Part shown: positions 1 to 8,726 of the stretch, one piece after another
Numbering within the stretch: position 1 is the stretch's first letter
Layout of the letters: each line of letters starts with the position of its first letter
Assembly (NCBI GenBank): GCA_020353535.1
Contig: CP070696.1
Coordinates: 3,551,809 to 3,615,808, forward strand
Direction: 5' to 3'
DNA: 64,000 nt
DNA from: Spirochaetaceae bacterium
Lineage (GTDB): Bacteria; Spirochaetota; Spirochaetia; SZUA-6; DRHE01
Notes under the pieces: model-generated
The model's input: the letters and a program-made list of their open reading frames with translations, nothing else
The model's database searches: none
Told to the model about the DNA's origin: nothing
Position numbers and translations under genes: made by a program

Positions 1-71
1 TTATTCCCTTTTTTAAGCGGTATTTCTACTGACGATACAAGGGCGGATGTTCTTACCTCCCTGCGGTTTGA

Positions 72-101
72 TTGACATAATTCTGATGTATGGGATTATA
101 T
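72..101 (+). promoter_or_regulatory. Putative sigma-70 promoter of the CBS-GGDEF gene
   Basis: A perfect TTGACA at 72-77 is followed after 18 bases by TTATAT at 96-101. The expected transcription start near 108 leaves a leader of only about 13 bases before the ATG at 121, and no Shine-Dalgarno sequence is visible. Found by eye; the near-leaderless reading is an inference. Confidence 0.45.
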
Positions 102-120
102 ACAAATACGCGCAATACAC

Positions 121-1167
121 ATGGAAAATAGTATCGAAAGCTGGATAACTCCAAGCCCCACCGTGATTGATCTGGAGGAGATCCTCGTCAATGCCATTCA
201 AAAGATGGGGGCTCGGAAAATCGGAGCCATCCTGGTAACTGAAAACGACAAACTCGCGGGCATTTTCACCGAACGTGATCTGCTTCGGATGTTCTCGGAC
301 AACACGGAAAAAGCCTTCAAGGAGCATTTGCTGCGGCCGATTCGGGAGTTCATGACCGCCTCCCCAATCTGTGCCAAATCGAAGGAAGACTATAATACCG
401 TGTACGCGAGGATGAAAACCCACAATATACGCCATATCCCGATACTTGAAGGGGAAAAGCTCGTGGGCATCGTATCCATGAGAGATCTGATTCACCACTA
501 TCAGAACAGACTGGAAACGGCGGTAAACGAAGCCCGACAGGAGATTGAGGAGCTGAAAAAACTGGCTACGGTTGCCAACGGAGAGAAAGTTGAAACCCTC
601 ATTAAAGAGGTGCAGAAGTACAAGGAGCTCAGTTTAACGGATCATCTGACCGGACTGTTCAACAAGCGCTATTTCCAGACCAGAATTGTCGAGGAGGTTA
701 GCCGGGCAAGACGCTCCTCCTTCGAGTTGTCCCTCATCTTCTGCGATATCGACCATTTCAAACGGATCAACGACCGCTTCGGACACCAAATCGGGGACGA
801 TGTGCTGCGCACAACCGCTCGGCTGCTCAGCGGCAGCATTGATCAATTGAATATCATATACCGGCTGCGAAAATCCGATATCATCGCCCGCTACGGCGGT
901 GAAGAGTTTGTCATCATTCTTCCAGAGACGGGGAAAAGGGGAGCCATCACCGTGGCCGAGAGGTTGCGGGAGAAAATCGCCGATTATACCTTCAAACTGG
1001 CCGAAGAAGATGTACATATGACCATGAGTTTTGGAATTGCCGAGCTTTCACCGACGGACAAGGACCATTCGGAAATCATTAAAAACGCCGACTACGCCAT
1101 GTACAAAGCCAAAAACTCCGGCAGGAATCGGGTGGCTGTCTATCCTTCTGACGACAATCAGACCTGA
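121..1167 (+). CDS. CBS-domain diguanylate cyclase
   Basis: A 348-residue protein predicted to make cyclic-di-GMP from two GTP. Residues 1-130 look like a CBS pair, with the typical pieces GAILVTEND, GIFTERDLLRMF and GIVSMRDLI. A short helical linker follows, then a GGDEF domain from about residue 165. The active-site loop is GGEEF near residue 259 and the metal-binding stretch is FCDIDHFKRIND. CBS pairs often bind adenosine nucleotides, so cyclase activity may respond to energy state (inference). No membrane segment is seen, so it should be cytoplasmic. Its 3' end overlaps the convergent PAS-GGDEF-EAL gene by 10 bases. The start is uncertain because no ribosome-binding site precedes the ATG. 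Confidence 0.9.
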   Translation: MENSIESWITPSPTVIDLEEILVNAIQKMGARKIGAILVTENDKLAGIFTERDLLRMFSDNTEKAFKEHLLRPIREFMTASPICAKSKEDYNTVYARMKTHNIRHIPILEGEKLVGIVSMRDLIHHYQNRLETAVNEARQEIEELKKLATVANGEKVETLIKEVQKYKELSLTDHLTGLFNKRYFQTRIVEEVSRARRSSFELSLIFCDIDHFKRINDRFGHQIGDDVLRTTARLLSGSIDQLNIIYRLRKSDIIARYGGEEFVIILPETGKRGAITVAERLREKIADYTFKLAEEDVHMTMSFGIAELSPTDKDHSEIIKNADYAMYKAKNSGRNRVAVYPSDDNQT

Positions 1168-3317
1168 AACAAAGGCGGCTTGTAGGTCTTCAACATCTGT
1201 GTCAGTGCCGTTGCCGTGAGGGGCTTGCCGAAATAGAATCCCTGAAAGGACTTGCAATTCTTCGACAGCAGGTATTCAAGCTGGCTTTTTGTCTCCACTC
1301 CCTCGGCGATCACATCCATCAACAGGCTGTTGCCCAGTGTTATGATCGTATTGATGATCTTGGTAGTGCCCTTCTTGTACATGTTGATCACAAAGGACTG
1401 ATCGATCTTCAGTATATCCACGGGAAACTCAGAGAGGTAGCTCAAGGAAGAGTAGCCGGTCCCAAAATCATCGATCGCTATGCGTATTCCAGGGTGCCGT
1501 TTCTTCAACTCCTCCATCTTCATCCTGGCTTCCCGCGGATCGGGAATAATGCTGCTCTCCGTGATCTCTATCTTCAGATTTTTAGGATCAATTGCCGTAC
1601 GCTCGATGATTCCACTGAGCTTGTCAACAATGTGCTCCTGACTGAATTGTTTGACTGAGAGATTAATCGATACGTACAGATCCTCGAAGCCTTCCGAGTT
1701 CCAGGTTCGCAACTGACGACAGGCTGTCTCAAACACCCAATCCCCGAGTGGTAGGATCAATCCGGTTTCCTCGGCAACGGGGATGAAATCGAGGGGAGAG
1801 ATAAATCCGCGTTTGCGATCGTGCCAACGCAGAAGCGCCTCCGCCCCTTCGATGTAACCGTGAATGCCAACGATCGGCTGATAGTGCAGATCGAAGACCT
1901 TCTGATCCAAGGCTTTGCGAATACCATTTTCCAGGAAAATCCGTTCGGAAGCCTGTTTGTTCAATTCCGAAGTGAAGAACATGTAACGATTGCCCCGTTC
2001 TTTTGCCTTGTACATGGCCATATCGGCGTGTTTGATCAGCTGCATGGCATCAAGCCCGTTTTGGGGGATCAGGGCGATCCCAACACTGACACCGATATTG
2101 ATCTTGATTACGGGATCGATACCCTTTACCTGGTAGGGACGTCTGATCGTGTCGATGATCTTTTGAGCTACAACAGCTGCGTCGGTCGGCTTCTGAAGAT
2201 GGGTGAGCAGGATCACAAACTCGTCGCCGCCGAAACGAAACAGGTCTTCGTGACTCGTGCTATTGGGATCCAGCTCGGCTGAGAAACGATACACGTGATC
2301 GCTTTCGCGCAGACAACCACTCAGCCTGCGTGCGCAGGAACACAGAAGCGAATCCCCCACGTTGTGTCCCAGGGTGTCGTTGACCTTTTTGAAGCCGTCG
2401 AGATCGAGAAAAAGTACGGCCCCGATGGTGTCCTGGTATCGCTTGACGTGACTCAGAAACTGTTCCAGCGTGATATAGAACAGGTCCCGGTTCCCCAGAT
2501 CCGTCAATTTGTCGTGATAGGCCAGATACTTGAGTTTACGCTCCGTTTTCTTTCGTTGGCTTATATCCCGGATGATACAGGTTACCAAACGTTCACCTCG
2601 TACGCTTTTGGAGTTTCCGAAACTGATCTCCAGAGGTACGATATCCCCGGATTTGTTCTGCCCGAGTACCTCGATCGCATTTCCCAGCTGGGATGCCTGG
2701 CGGTGAATGTCATCGATCACGAAGTACTTCTTGAACACCTCATCGTAGCGGTTATGGACAGAGGGAGGGAACAGAGAAGAAAATTCCTTTTTCAGCAATT
2801 CCTCCGCCGAGTACCCGAACACCCGTTCAACCGCTGAGTTGGCAAAGATGATATGAAAGGACTCGTTGATCTGCAGAATCGGATCGGATACCGTTTCCGA
2901 TAGGGCGGAATAACTGCTCTTCAGCGCTTCCAGCTCGTCTGTGATCTTAAGCTGTTCCGAGAGGTCTCGGATCAGAACCATTGCAGCCTGATCGCCTCTC
3001 CAGCGGTGCGGTATAACGGTGACCCGGACGGGCAGTTGCTCACCCTTTTTCGTCAAACCCCTCAGGTTCGAGTCGCTTCGCTCGCCGTTTTCCAAACAGG
3101 AGACGATCTTCTGTCTAAATCGTTCCCGGGAACGATCCGCGAAGATTTTGTCTACCTCCCGATTCAATACTTCTCTTCCTTTGTAACCGAAAAGGCGCAC
3201 GAAAGTAGGATTCACATAGAGGACTTTTCCCTGAGCATCGAGATGCACCGCCGCTTCGGAGGTCGTCTCGGCCAGAAGGGCGTGAATCTCGCTTGTTTCT
3301 CTTTCGACTATTGTCAT
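1158..3317 (-). CDS. PAS-PAS-GGDEF-EAL cyclic-di-GMP protein
   Basis: A 719-residue signalling protein with two PAS sensors (about 12-125 and 135-265), a GGDEF domain with an intact FGGDEF loop near residue 360, and an EAL phosphodiesterase domain from about 470. EALLRW and DDFGTGYSSL are present, so the EAL domain looks catalytically competent; the protein could both make and degrade cyclic-di-GMP. There is no transmembrane segment, so the PAS domains would sense a cytoplasmic cue. The ATG has GAGG upstream. It is convergent with the CBS-GGDEF gene, which suggests a locally paired signalling module (inference). Confidence 0.92.
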   Translation of the reverse strand: MTIVERETSEIHALLAETTSEAAVHLDAQGKVLYVNPTFVRLFGYKGREVLNREVDKIFADRSRERFRQKIVSCLENGERSDSNLRGLTKKGEQLPVRVTVIPHRWRGDQAAMVLIRDLSEQLKITDELEALKSSYSALSETVSDPILQINESFHIIFANSAVERVFGYSAEELLKKEFSSLFPPSVHNRYDEVFKKYFVIDDIHRQASQLGNAIEVLGQNKSGDIVPLEISFGNSKSVRGERLVTCIIRDISQRKKTERKLKYLAYHDKLTDLGNRDLFYITLEQFLSHVKRYQDTIGAVLFLDLDGFKKVNDTLGHNVGDSLLCSCARRLSGCLRESDHVYRFSAELDPNSTSHEDLFRFGGDEFVILLTHLQKPTDAAVVAQKIIDTIRRPYQVKGIDPVIKINIGVSVGIALIPQNGLDAMQLIKHADMAMYKAKERGNRYMFFTSELNKQASERIFLENGIRKALDQKVFDLHYQPIVGIHGYIEGAEALLRWHDRKRGFISPLDFIPVAEETGLILPLGDWVFETACRQLRTWNSEGFEDLYVSINLSVKQFSQEHIVDKLSGIIERTAIDPKNLKIEITESSIIPDPREARMKMEELKKRHPGIRIAIDDFGTGYSSLSYLSEFPVDILKIDQSFVINMYKKGTTKIINTIITLGNSLLMDVIAEGVETKSQLEYLLSKNCKSFQGFYFGKPLTATALTQMLKTYKPPLFQV

Positions 3318-3399
3318 CCGTCGAACCTCAGATCTATCGCAGTATTCGCTAAATATATCTCTCGAAGTTTAGCACGTTAATCTCTCAAAACAAAAAGAT

Positions 3400-4320
3400 C
3401 TACTGTTTGTGCTGGCGGTGGGCCAGGCCGACAAGGTCCCGAACTGAGGGAAATCCTACCTGCTCGACATAGCCGGCGATACCCTGGATGACCTCTTTCA
3501 TCGCGAGAGGATTGACGAAGTTTTGAGTACCCACGGCCACCGCGGTAGCACCGGCCAGCAGGAATTCCACCGCATCCCGCCAGGTCGCAATGCCTCCGAT
3601 TCCAATTATCGGCACTCCTATCTTTTGAAATGTAGTAAATACACTATAAACCGCCAGCGGTCGAATAGCCGGTCCTGTCAAACCGCCGGTGATATTCCCT
3701 AAAGCCGGTTGGCGCTTTTTTATATCAATTGCCATCCCTAAATAGGAATTGACCATCGAGACCGCGGCGGTGCCGGCCTGCTCGGCAATCACGGCCATCT
3801 CACTGATATCCGTTACATTGGGGGAGAGCTTGGAAATAACCGGAAGCGCCGTGGCCTCTACAACCGCGGCAACCACTTCTGATAGAGCCCGCCTGTCGGA
3901 AGCCCAGATGAACCCCCGTTCCAAATTAGGACAAGACAGATCCAGCTCGATCATATCCGCCGAAGCGCTTCTGTCGACTGCAGTCGCCAGATCCCGCCAT
4001 TCCTCAATCGAATTCCCTGCAATGCTGACGATAACCGGTGGTCCCAGGCTGCGCAGTCGGGGCAGCTGCTCCTCCAGAAAGCGCTTGAGTCCCTCCGAGG
4101 GGATGCCGATGGCGTTGAGCATGCCGCAGGGGGTTTCCCAAATTCGAGGAGGCGGATTTCCGGTCCGGGGATTCATGAAGATCGTCTTGTTGATCACCGC
4201 CCCCAGTTCTGCAGGGGAGAAGAATCCTTCATGAACCTCGGCGACCTCGTAGGTCCCGGAAGCGGGCAGCACCGGATTGGGCAGGGTGACTCCCGCGATC
4301 TCAACGGACAGATCGATCAT
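3400..4320 (-). CDS. pyrD: Dihydroorotate dehydrogenase, catalytic subunit (class 1B)
   Basis: A 306-residue TIM-barrel flavoprotein that oxidises dihydroorotate to orotate in pyrimidine synthesis. The start MIDLSVEIAGV fits the family; a longer upstream reading would run through pyrK. LDLSCPN carries the expected catalytic cysteine, and SKLSPNVTDI, NSYLGMAID and IGIGGIATWRDA fit the FMN and phosphate-binding parts of class 1B enzymes. The ATG overlaps the pyrK stop (ATGA), indicating translational coupling and a PyrDB-PyrK complex that passes electrons to NAD. No other pyrimidine genes are nearby, so a related dihydropyrimidine or hydantoin substrate is possible but less likely. Confidence 0.88.
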   Translation of the reverse strand: MIDLSVEIAGVTLPNPVLPASGTYEVAEVHEGFFSPAELGAVINKTIFMNPRTGNPPPRIWETPCGMLNAIGIPSEGLKRFLEEQLPRLRSLGPPVIVSIAGNSIEEWRDLATAVDRSASADMIELDLSCPNLERGFIWASDRRALSEVVAAVVEATALPVISKLSPNVTDISEMAVIAEQAGTAAVSMVNSYLGMAIDIKKRQPALGNITGGLTGPAIRPLAVYSVFTTFQKIGVPIIGIGGIATWRDAVEFLLAGATAVAVGTQNFVNPLAMKEVIQGIAGYVEQVGFPSVRDLVGLAHRQHKQ

Positions 4321-5129
4321 AATTCGACCTCCCTCACAGGAAAGTGAGGACCGTCGCGGCATACGAGGTGGTAGCCTGTGGCATCCTTCTTCCGAACGGC
4401 GCAGCCATGGCAATCCCCCAGGCCGCAAGCCATCAACCCTTCGAGAAACACGAAGCCTGCGAATCTTCCGCTCCGATCCTGTTGCTGCACATAGCGGGCG
4501 AAACGCCGCGATCCACAGGTATACACCCTGTCGATGACGGTGCGCTGCAACATTTGATCGAGCAGATCCGTGGCAAGACCGTGGTAGCCCTCGGTGCCGT
4601 CATCCGTAGCGATCAGGAGCTCCGAGGACACCGGTTGGAGCAAGTTCCGGCAGACGATACGGGAAGATGTCGAAGCGGACAGAATCGTATAGACCTCGAT
4701 TCCGCGGGCTCTGGACGCTTCGGCTAGATGCACCACCGCTGCGGCCCCGGCTCCCCGGACCAACAAGCCCAGGGAGGCAAAGGAATAATCCTGGATCGGC
4801 CGGCCGAGCGGACCGGTCACCTTGACCTCGGCCCCGGGCTTCAGGGATTTGAGCAGCTCTGTGCCGCGGCCCTCTACTTTCACGAACAGACGCAGCGTCT
4901 GCTCCCGGGGATCGCACTGCATAATGTCGAAAGGACGGGGCAGCATCGGATCCACCCCGGGCCAAGCCCGGATCATCAGAAACTGTCCAGGCGCGGCGGT
5001 TTGGGCAATTAGCGGTTCCCGGAGGAGTAGATCCACATATTCCCGCCGCTCCTGTTTGACCTCGAGCACAGTGGCGGATCGGTATACCGGATGAACGCCC
5101 ATGGCTTGAAATGATATCTTTTTCTTCAT
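4317..5129 (-). CDS. pyrK: Dihydroorotate dehydrogenase electron-transfer subunit
   Basis: A 270-residue ferredoxin-NAD reductase-type protein carrying FAD and one [2Fe-2S] cluster. PGQFLMIR and LPRPFDIM mark the FAD barrel. The C-terminal segment MACGLGDCHGC, followed by a later Cys in CRDGPHF, is the typical PyrK cluster-binding signature. It transfers electrons from PyrD to NAD. Starts at residue 1 and at the methionine ten residues in are both possible, as neither has a clear ribosome-binding site. Only 19 bases separate this start from the divergent old-yellow-enzyme gene, so their promoters must overlap coding sequence unless this start lies further downstream. Confidence 0.88.
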   Translation of the reverse strand: MKKKISFQAMGVHPVYRSATVLEVKQERREYVDLLLREPLIAQTAAPGQFLMIRAWPGVDPMLPRPFDIMQCDPREQTLRLFVKVEGRGTELLKSLKPGAEVKVTGPLGRPIQDYSFASLGLLVRGAGAAAVVHLAEASRARGIEVYTILSASTSSRIVCRNLLQPVSSELLIATDDGTEGYHGLATDLLDQMLQRTVIDRVYTCGSRRFARYVQQQDRSGRFAGFVFLEGLMACGLGDCHGCAVRKKDATGYHLVCRDGPHFPVREVEL

Positions 5130-5148
5130 AAAAAGGCTATGAAACTAT

Positions 5149-6600
5149 ATGGCCAGAAATGCCTATCCACAGCTCAATCGCTTCAAGACGCCTGAGCAGT
5201 TCCGTGCACGGCTGGAGGAGCTGGGAGTCGAGCTGCCCCTGGACGAAAGGATTCTCTCTGCCGCCGAGGGCTCCCCGTTGGCCGAGCCGATCGAAGTCTT
5301 CGACAAAACCGTGGGTAATCGTTGGTGCATTCACCCCATGGAGGGCTGGGACGGCACGGCAGAGGGGAAGCCCAGCGTGCATACCCTCCAGCGGTGGCAG
5401 AAATTCGCCCGTTCGGGCGCCAAGCTGCTCTACGGCGGGGAGGCGGTGGCGGTCCGGCACGATGGACGGGCCAATCCCCATCAGCTGCTGCTCTGTCCTG
5501 AAAACAAAGGGGACCTGGCCGAGCTGCTGCGGTCCTTGCGGGCAACCCACATCGAGTGCTTCGGCAGCGATCAGGACCTGGTGGTCGGCCTCCAGCTCAC
5601 CCATTCAGGACGGTTCTCCAGGCCTTACGCGGACGGCAAGCCCAGACCGAAGATCCTGTACCACCACCCGATCCTCGATCGCCGGCTGGAAATCGACCCG
5701 ACCGACGACTCCCGGATACTGCGGGATGAGGAGATCGAAGAAATCGTTTCCAGTTTCGTGCTTGCCGCCAAAATGGCCGCGGAGATCGGCTTCGATTTCG
5801 TGGATATCAAGCACTGCCACGGTTACCTCGGTCACGAGTTCTTGAGCGCTCATACCCGCGCCGGGCGTTACGGCGGAAACCTGGAGAGCCGGACCCGCTT
5901 CCTGAGGGAAATCATCTCCGGTATCCGGGATGAGGTGCCGGACCTGCCCATGGCCGTGCGCATCAGCGTCTACGACACGGTTCCGTTTCGAGCCGGCGAA
6001 GGGGGAGGAGGAGTGCCTGAGGATTTCGACAACTGCCTGCCCTATGACTACGCATTCGGGGTGGACCGGAACGATCCGCTGCAGATCGATCTGGCCGAAC
6101 CTCTGGCCCTGGTCCAGATGCTGCAGCGGCTGGGCATCCGGCTGATCAATCTCTCCTGCGGAAGTCCGTACTACTGCCCGCACATCTTGCGCCCCTCCTA
6201 CTTCCCCCCCTCGGACGGATACTGGCCTCCGCAGGACCCGCTGATCGATGTGGCCCGACAGATTCACACAGCCCGGCGGATTCACCGGTGTTTCCCAGAT
6301 CAGGTGCACATCGGCAGTGGTTACTCCTACCTTCAGCAGTTCCTGCCCCTCGTCGCCCAGGCGGCGGTCCGGGAGAAGTGGATCAGCTGCGTTGGAATCG
6401 GCAGAGAAGTATTGTGCTACCCGGAGCTTCCGGCGGACACGCTCCAGGGACGACCGCTGCGTCAACAAAAGCTGTGTCGCACCTTTTCGGATTGCAGCAC
6501 CGGGCCGAGAAACGGCCTGATCTCCGGCTGTTACCCCCTCGATCCCTACTATAAAAAGCTCCCAGAAGCTCGAGAGTTGAAGAAGTTGCGAAGCTACTGA
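5149..6600 (+). CDS. NADH:flavin oxidoreductase (old yellow enzyme family)
   Basis: A 483-residue FMN protein of the OYE/2,4-dienoyl-CoA reductase group, likely a single-domain reductase. HPMEGWDGT near residue 60 matches the N-terminal FMN-binding loop. LQLTHSGR and DFVDIKHCHGYLGHEFLSAHTR give the substrate-binding region and the HxxHGYL motif. Late phosphate-binding residues lie around IGSGYSYLQQF. It lacks the C-terminal FAD/NAD domains and iron-sulfur cysteines of full dienoyl-CoA reductases. A tail of about 60 residues is cysteine-containing. It is divergent from pyrK. The natural substrate cannot be read from the sequence; an electrophilic alkene is the family norm. Confidence 0.82.
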   Translation: MARNAYPQLNRFKTPEQFRARLEELGVELPLDERILSAAEGSPLAEPIEVFDKTVGNRWCIHPMEGWDGTAEGKPSVHTLQRWQKFARSGAKLLYGGEAVAVRHDGRANPHQLLLCPENKGDLAELLRSLRATHIECFGSDQDLVVGLQLTHSGRFSRPYADGKPRPKILYHHPILDRRLEIDPTDDSRILRDEEIEEIVSSFVLAAKMAAEIGFDFVDIKHCHGYLGHEFLSAHTRAGRYGGNLESRTRFLREIISGIRDEVPDLPMAVRISVYDTVPFRAGEGGGGVPEDFDNCLPYDYAFGVDRNDPLQIDLAEPLALVQMLQRLGIRLINLSCGSPYYCPHILRPSYFPPSDGYWPPQDPLIDVARQIHTARRIHRCFPDQVHIGSGYSYLQQFLPLVAQAAVREKWISCVGIGREVLCYPELPADTLQGRPLRQQKLCRTFSDCSTGPRNGLISGCYPLDPYYKKLPEARELKKLRSY

Positions 6601-7340
6601 GGCACTGTTCTCGGATGTCGTCTCTCAGATGTCGTCGACCGTATGGATCTTGTGAATCGTCTGCTCGAGATTCGGCGCCGTGCCTGTGAAGAGCTCGACG
6701 ATATAGTCCCCAGATCTTCGGCGGTGGGCCAATCGGGCATCACGGTTTGGCCGCGATCGCGGGTACGCACCGGATTATACACGGTGACCGAGTAAACCCG
6801 CACATGGGTGGTCTTGGCTTCTTCGGCAAGGGCCCGGCTCATCATGGCCTGCGCGGCCGCCACGATCGAGGTGGCTCCCTCTTCCGGAATGATCATTTCC
6901 GACGGACTGCCGTTGATCATCACGAACTGCCCGTCATTTTGGTCGTGGAGGATGGACAGGAAGTTCTTCATGAAGAGGAAGTGGGTGTTCAGATTATCGT
7001 GCAGGATCATCTGCCAGTCTCCGTAGGGCATGCGGTGCAGCGGATAACCGTAGTACCATCCTCCCAGGCAGGCCACGGCCATATCCACTCGCTCGTACTC
7101 CTCCAAAACCCGGTTGCGGAACGCCTGGATCGAACCTTCTTCACCGATATGGGTCGGCAGACAGATCAGCCTGCCGGTCTCAATTCCCTCCACATAGGAG
7201 CGCAATCTTTGTTCCTTCGAGGTGCTGCGCACAGGCACGATGACCTGAGCCCCCTCCGAGAGAAAGGAGCGCACCAGGCCTTCCCCGACCCGGCCGGTCC
7301 CCCCGGCTACCACGATGTTTTTCCCTTCAAGTTGATCCAT
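6594..7340 (-). CDS. SDR-family protein with a probable C-terminal frameshift
   Basis: As read, a 248-residue Rossmann protein starting MDQLEGKNIVVAGGTGRVG, after a good ribosome-binding site (GAGGGG). The first 210 residues fit a short-chain dehydrogenase, but the usual YxxxK pair is absent: the aligned stretch reads ATSIVAAAQ, so it may not be a conventional oxidoreductase. After DWPTAEDLG the frame runs into a serine/arginine-rich tail. One extra G in the four-G run (plus-strand C 6708-6711) would restore DYIVELFTGTAPNLEQ and a stop at 6625-6627. Either a genuine mutation or a sequencing error is possible. The intact gene would not overlap the convergent oxidoreductase gene. Confidence 0.7.
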   Translation of the reverse strand: MDQLEGKNIVVAGGTGRVGEGLVRSFLSEGAQVIVPVRSTSKEQRLRSYVEGIETGRLICLPTHIGEEGSIQAFRNRVLEEYERVDMAVACLGGWYYGYPLHRMPYGDWQMILHDNLNTHFLFMKNFLSILHDQNDGQFVMINGSPSEMIIPEEGATSIVAAAQAMMSRALAEEAKTTHVRVYSVTVYNPVRTRDRGQTVMPDWPTAEDLGTISSSSSQARRRISSRRFTRSIRSTTSERRHPRTVPQ

Positions 7341-7453
7341 GTATTCCCCCTCTTTCCCTTCCTCCTTTAGACGGGTGCTTTGGGGGCAAATCTTACCAAT
7401 TAAATCGAATTCATACGAGTCCGGGATTCAAATAGCGCGGGCTGTTCAAGAGC

Positions 7454-8095
7454 TCAGTCCATCGAGGCCAAAGTTCCCAAACCGGTCATGCGGCTCTGGA
7501 TCTGGGGATTTCCACGATAGCGAATGCTCCCCGCACCGCTGAGCTTGGCATCCAGGGTTTCGGTCGCATGGACACGGCATTCCCCCGCACCGCTTGAATG
7601 GACCTGCACCCTGCGGGTCACGAGGTTTTCCGCCTGGACCGATCCCGCACCGGTCAATTGAATTTCCTGCTCATCCGCCTCCCCCCACAGCACAATCCGT
7701 CCCGCCCCGGTAAGACGCGTCCCGATCCTGTGTCCCTGCAGTTCAAGGCGGATCTCCCCCGCTCCGCTCAAGTGGATGCCCATGTCATTCACCTGGATCT
7801 TCTCCCGGCTTTCCACAAAACCGGCACCTGAAACCTTGAGACTAGCAAGCTTCTCGACAATCAGCTGTACTTCCAGGGTCTTCATTTCCGCAATCCTGAA
7901 AAACATCCCCGGCCACCAGCGCAACGATACGATCAGAACTCCCCCCTTGACCTCTGTGCGAAGGTGAGGTAGCACGACCTCCGAAGCTGTCAATTTTACG
8001 GATTGCTTTTCGCCCTGGCTGATCACCAATCTACCCAAGCCCCTGAAATCGACCTTGTTGAAATGGGATACTTCCCTCTCCTCCGTTAGCTCCAT
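7454..8095 (-). CDS. GIN-domain (DUF2807-type) beta-helix protein
   Basis: A 213-residue protein matching the 'putative auto-transporter adhesin, head GIN domain' family. It begins with FNKVDFRGLGRLVISQG and then carries a repeating pattern in which SGAG, TGAG or SGAGS recurs about every 20 residues (KVSGAGF, HLSGAGE, RLTGAGR, QLTGAGS, HSSGAGE, KLSGAGS). This suggests a right-handed beta-solenoid. Most family members carry a signal peptide, but this one has none and should be cytoplasmic or non-classically located. The ATG follows AGGAGG at ideal spacing. Function is unknown. Confidence 0.75.
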   Translation of the reverse strand: MELTEEREVSHFNKVDFRGLGRLVISQGEKQSVKLTASEVVLPHLRTEVKGGVLIVSLRWWPGMFFRIAEMKTLEVQLIVEKLASLKVSGAGFVESREKIQVNDMGIHLSGAGEIRLELQGHRIGTRLTGAGRIVLWGEADEQEIQLTGAGSVQAENLVTRRVQVHSSGAGECRVHATETLDAKLSGAGSIRYRGNPQIQSRMTGLGTLASMD

Positions 8096-8191
8096 CGAGC
8101 ACCTCCTGTTTTTGAAAGACGCCCCTGATTTACCTCGCTACTATCCTCCGCCGCTCACCCCAGGGTGTAAAGCCACAATCGTAGCTGCCGG

Positions 8192-8650
8192 TCACTTCAC
8201 AGAATGAGGCAACCACACCAATCCGTTTTTCAAACCTGTCTTGAAGCCGGCCGTTTTGTAGAATTCAACCGTGCCGTGGCGATATACATCCGTGAGCACC
8301 ATCACCTTGTAGCAATTCAGGCGCTCCGCCTCCTGCAGGATATATCGTAATAGTTTCTTCCCGATTCCCCTGCGATGGAAATCCTTATCCGTGACCACGT
8401 TCTCAATCAGGCCGTACGGCCGGCCTCCCCTGGTCAAATTAGGGAGTACCGCCAGGGTACCGGTAGCCACAATCTTACCTTCTTGCTCCGCTACATAACA
8501 GTGCACCGCAGGACTCGATATCATACGGGTCCAGATTCTCTTCAGCTCGCGCTCAGGGGGAGAGGGAAGATCCTCGGGATGAAGCTGTTTATACAGTTCG
8601 AGGACTGCCTGCAGATCATGCTTCTTCGCTTTGCGGACAAAGACGTCCAT
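8192..8650 (-). CDS. GNAT-family N-acetyltransferase
   Basis: A 152-residue acetyltransferase starting MDVFVRKAKKHDLQAVLELYKQL. The acetyl-CoA motif A is VVTDKDFHRRGIGKKLLRYILQEA, with the Q/RxxGxG/A loop as HRRGIGKK. The C-terminal GFKTGLKN fits the GNAT fold. The acceptor substrate cannot be predicted. It lies 76 bases downstream of grdA on the same strand and may be cotranscribed, but it also has its own promoter-like sequence. A longer form from a TTG at 8686 is possible but less likely. Confidence 0.85.
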   Translation of the reverse strand: MDVFVRKAKKHDLQAVLELYKQLHPEDLPSPPERELKRIWTRMISSPAVHCYVAEQEGKIVATGTLAVLPNLTRGGRPYGLIENVVTDKDFHRRGIGKKLLRYILQEAERLNCYKVMVLTDVYRHGTVEFYKTAGFKTGLKNGLVWLPHSVK

Positions 8651-8658
8651 CCGGAAAC

Positions 8659-8686
8659 AGTATGCGCGGGAGAGGTAAAATGTCAA
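8659..8686 (-). promoter_or_regulatory. Putative promoter of the GNAT gene
   Basis: On the minus strand TTGACA (8686-8681) is followed after 16 bases by CATACT (8664-8659). The predicted start of transcription falls almost on the ATG at 8650, which would make the message nearly leaderless. No Shine-Dalgarno sequence is visible there. Found by eye only. Confidence 0.3.
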
Positions 8687-8726
8687 ATAGCCGTTGACCG
8701 GTTGGAGCTGCAGTTCCGTCGCCGAA

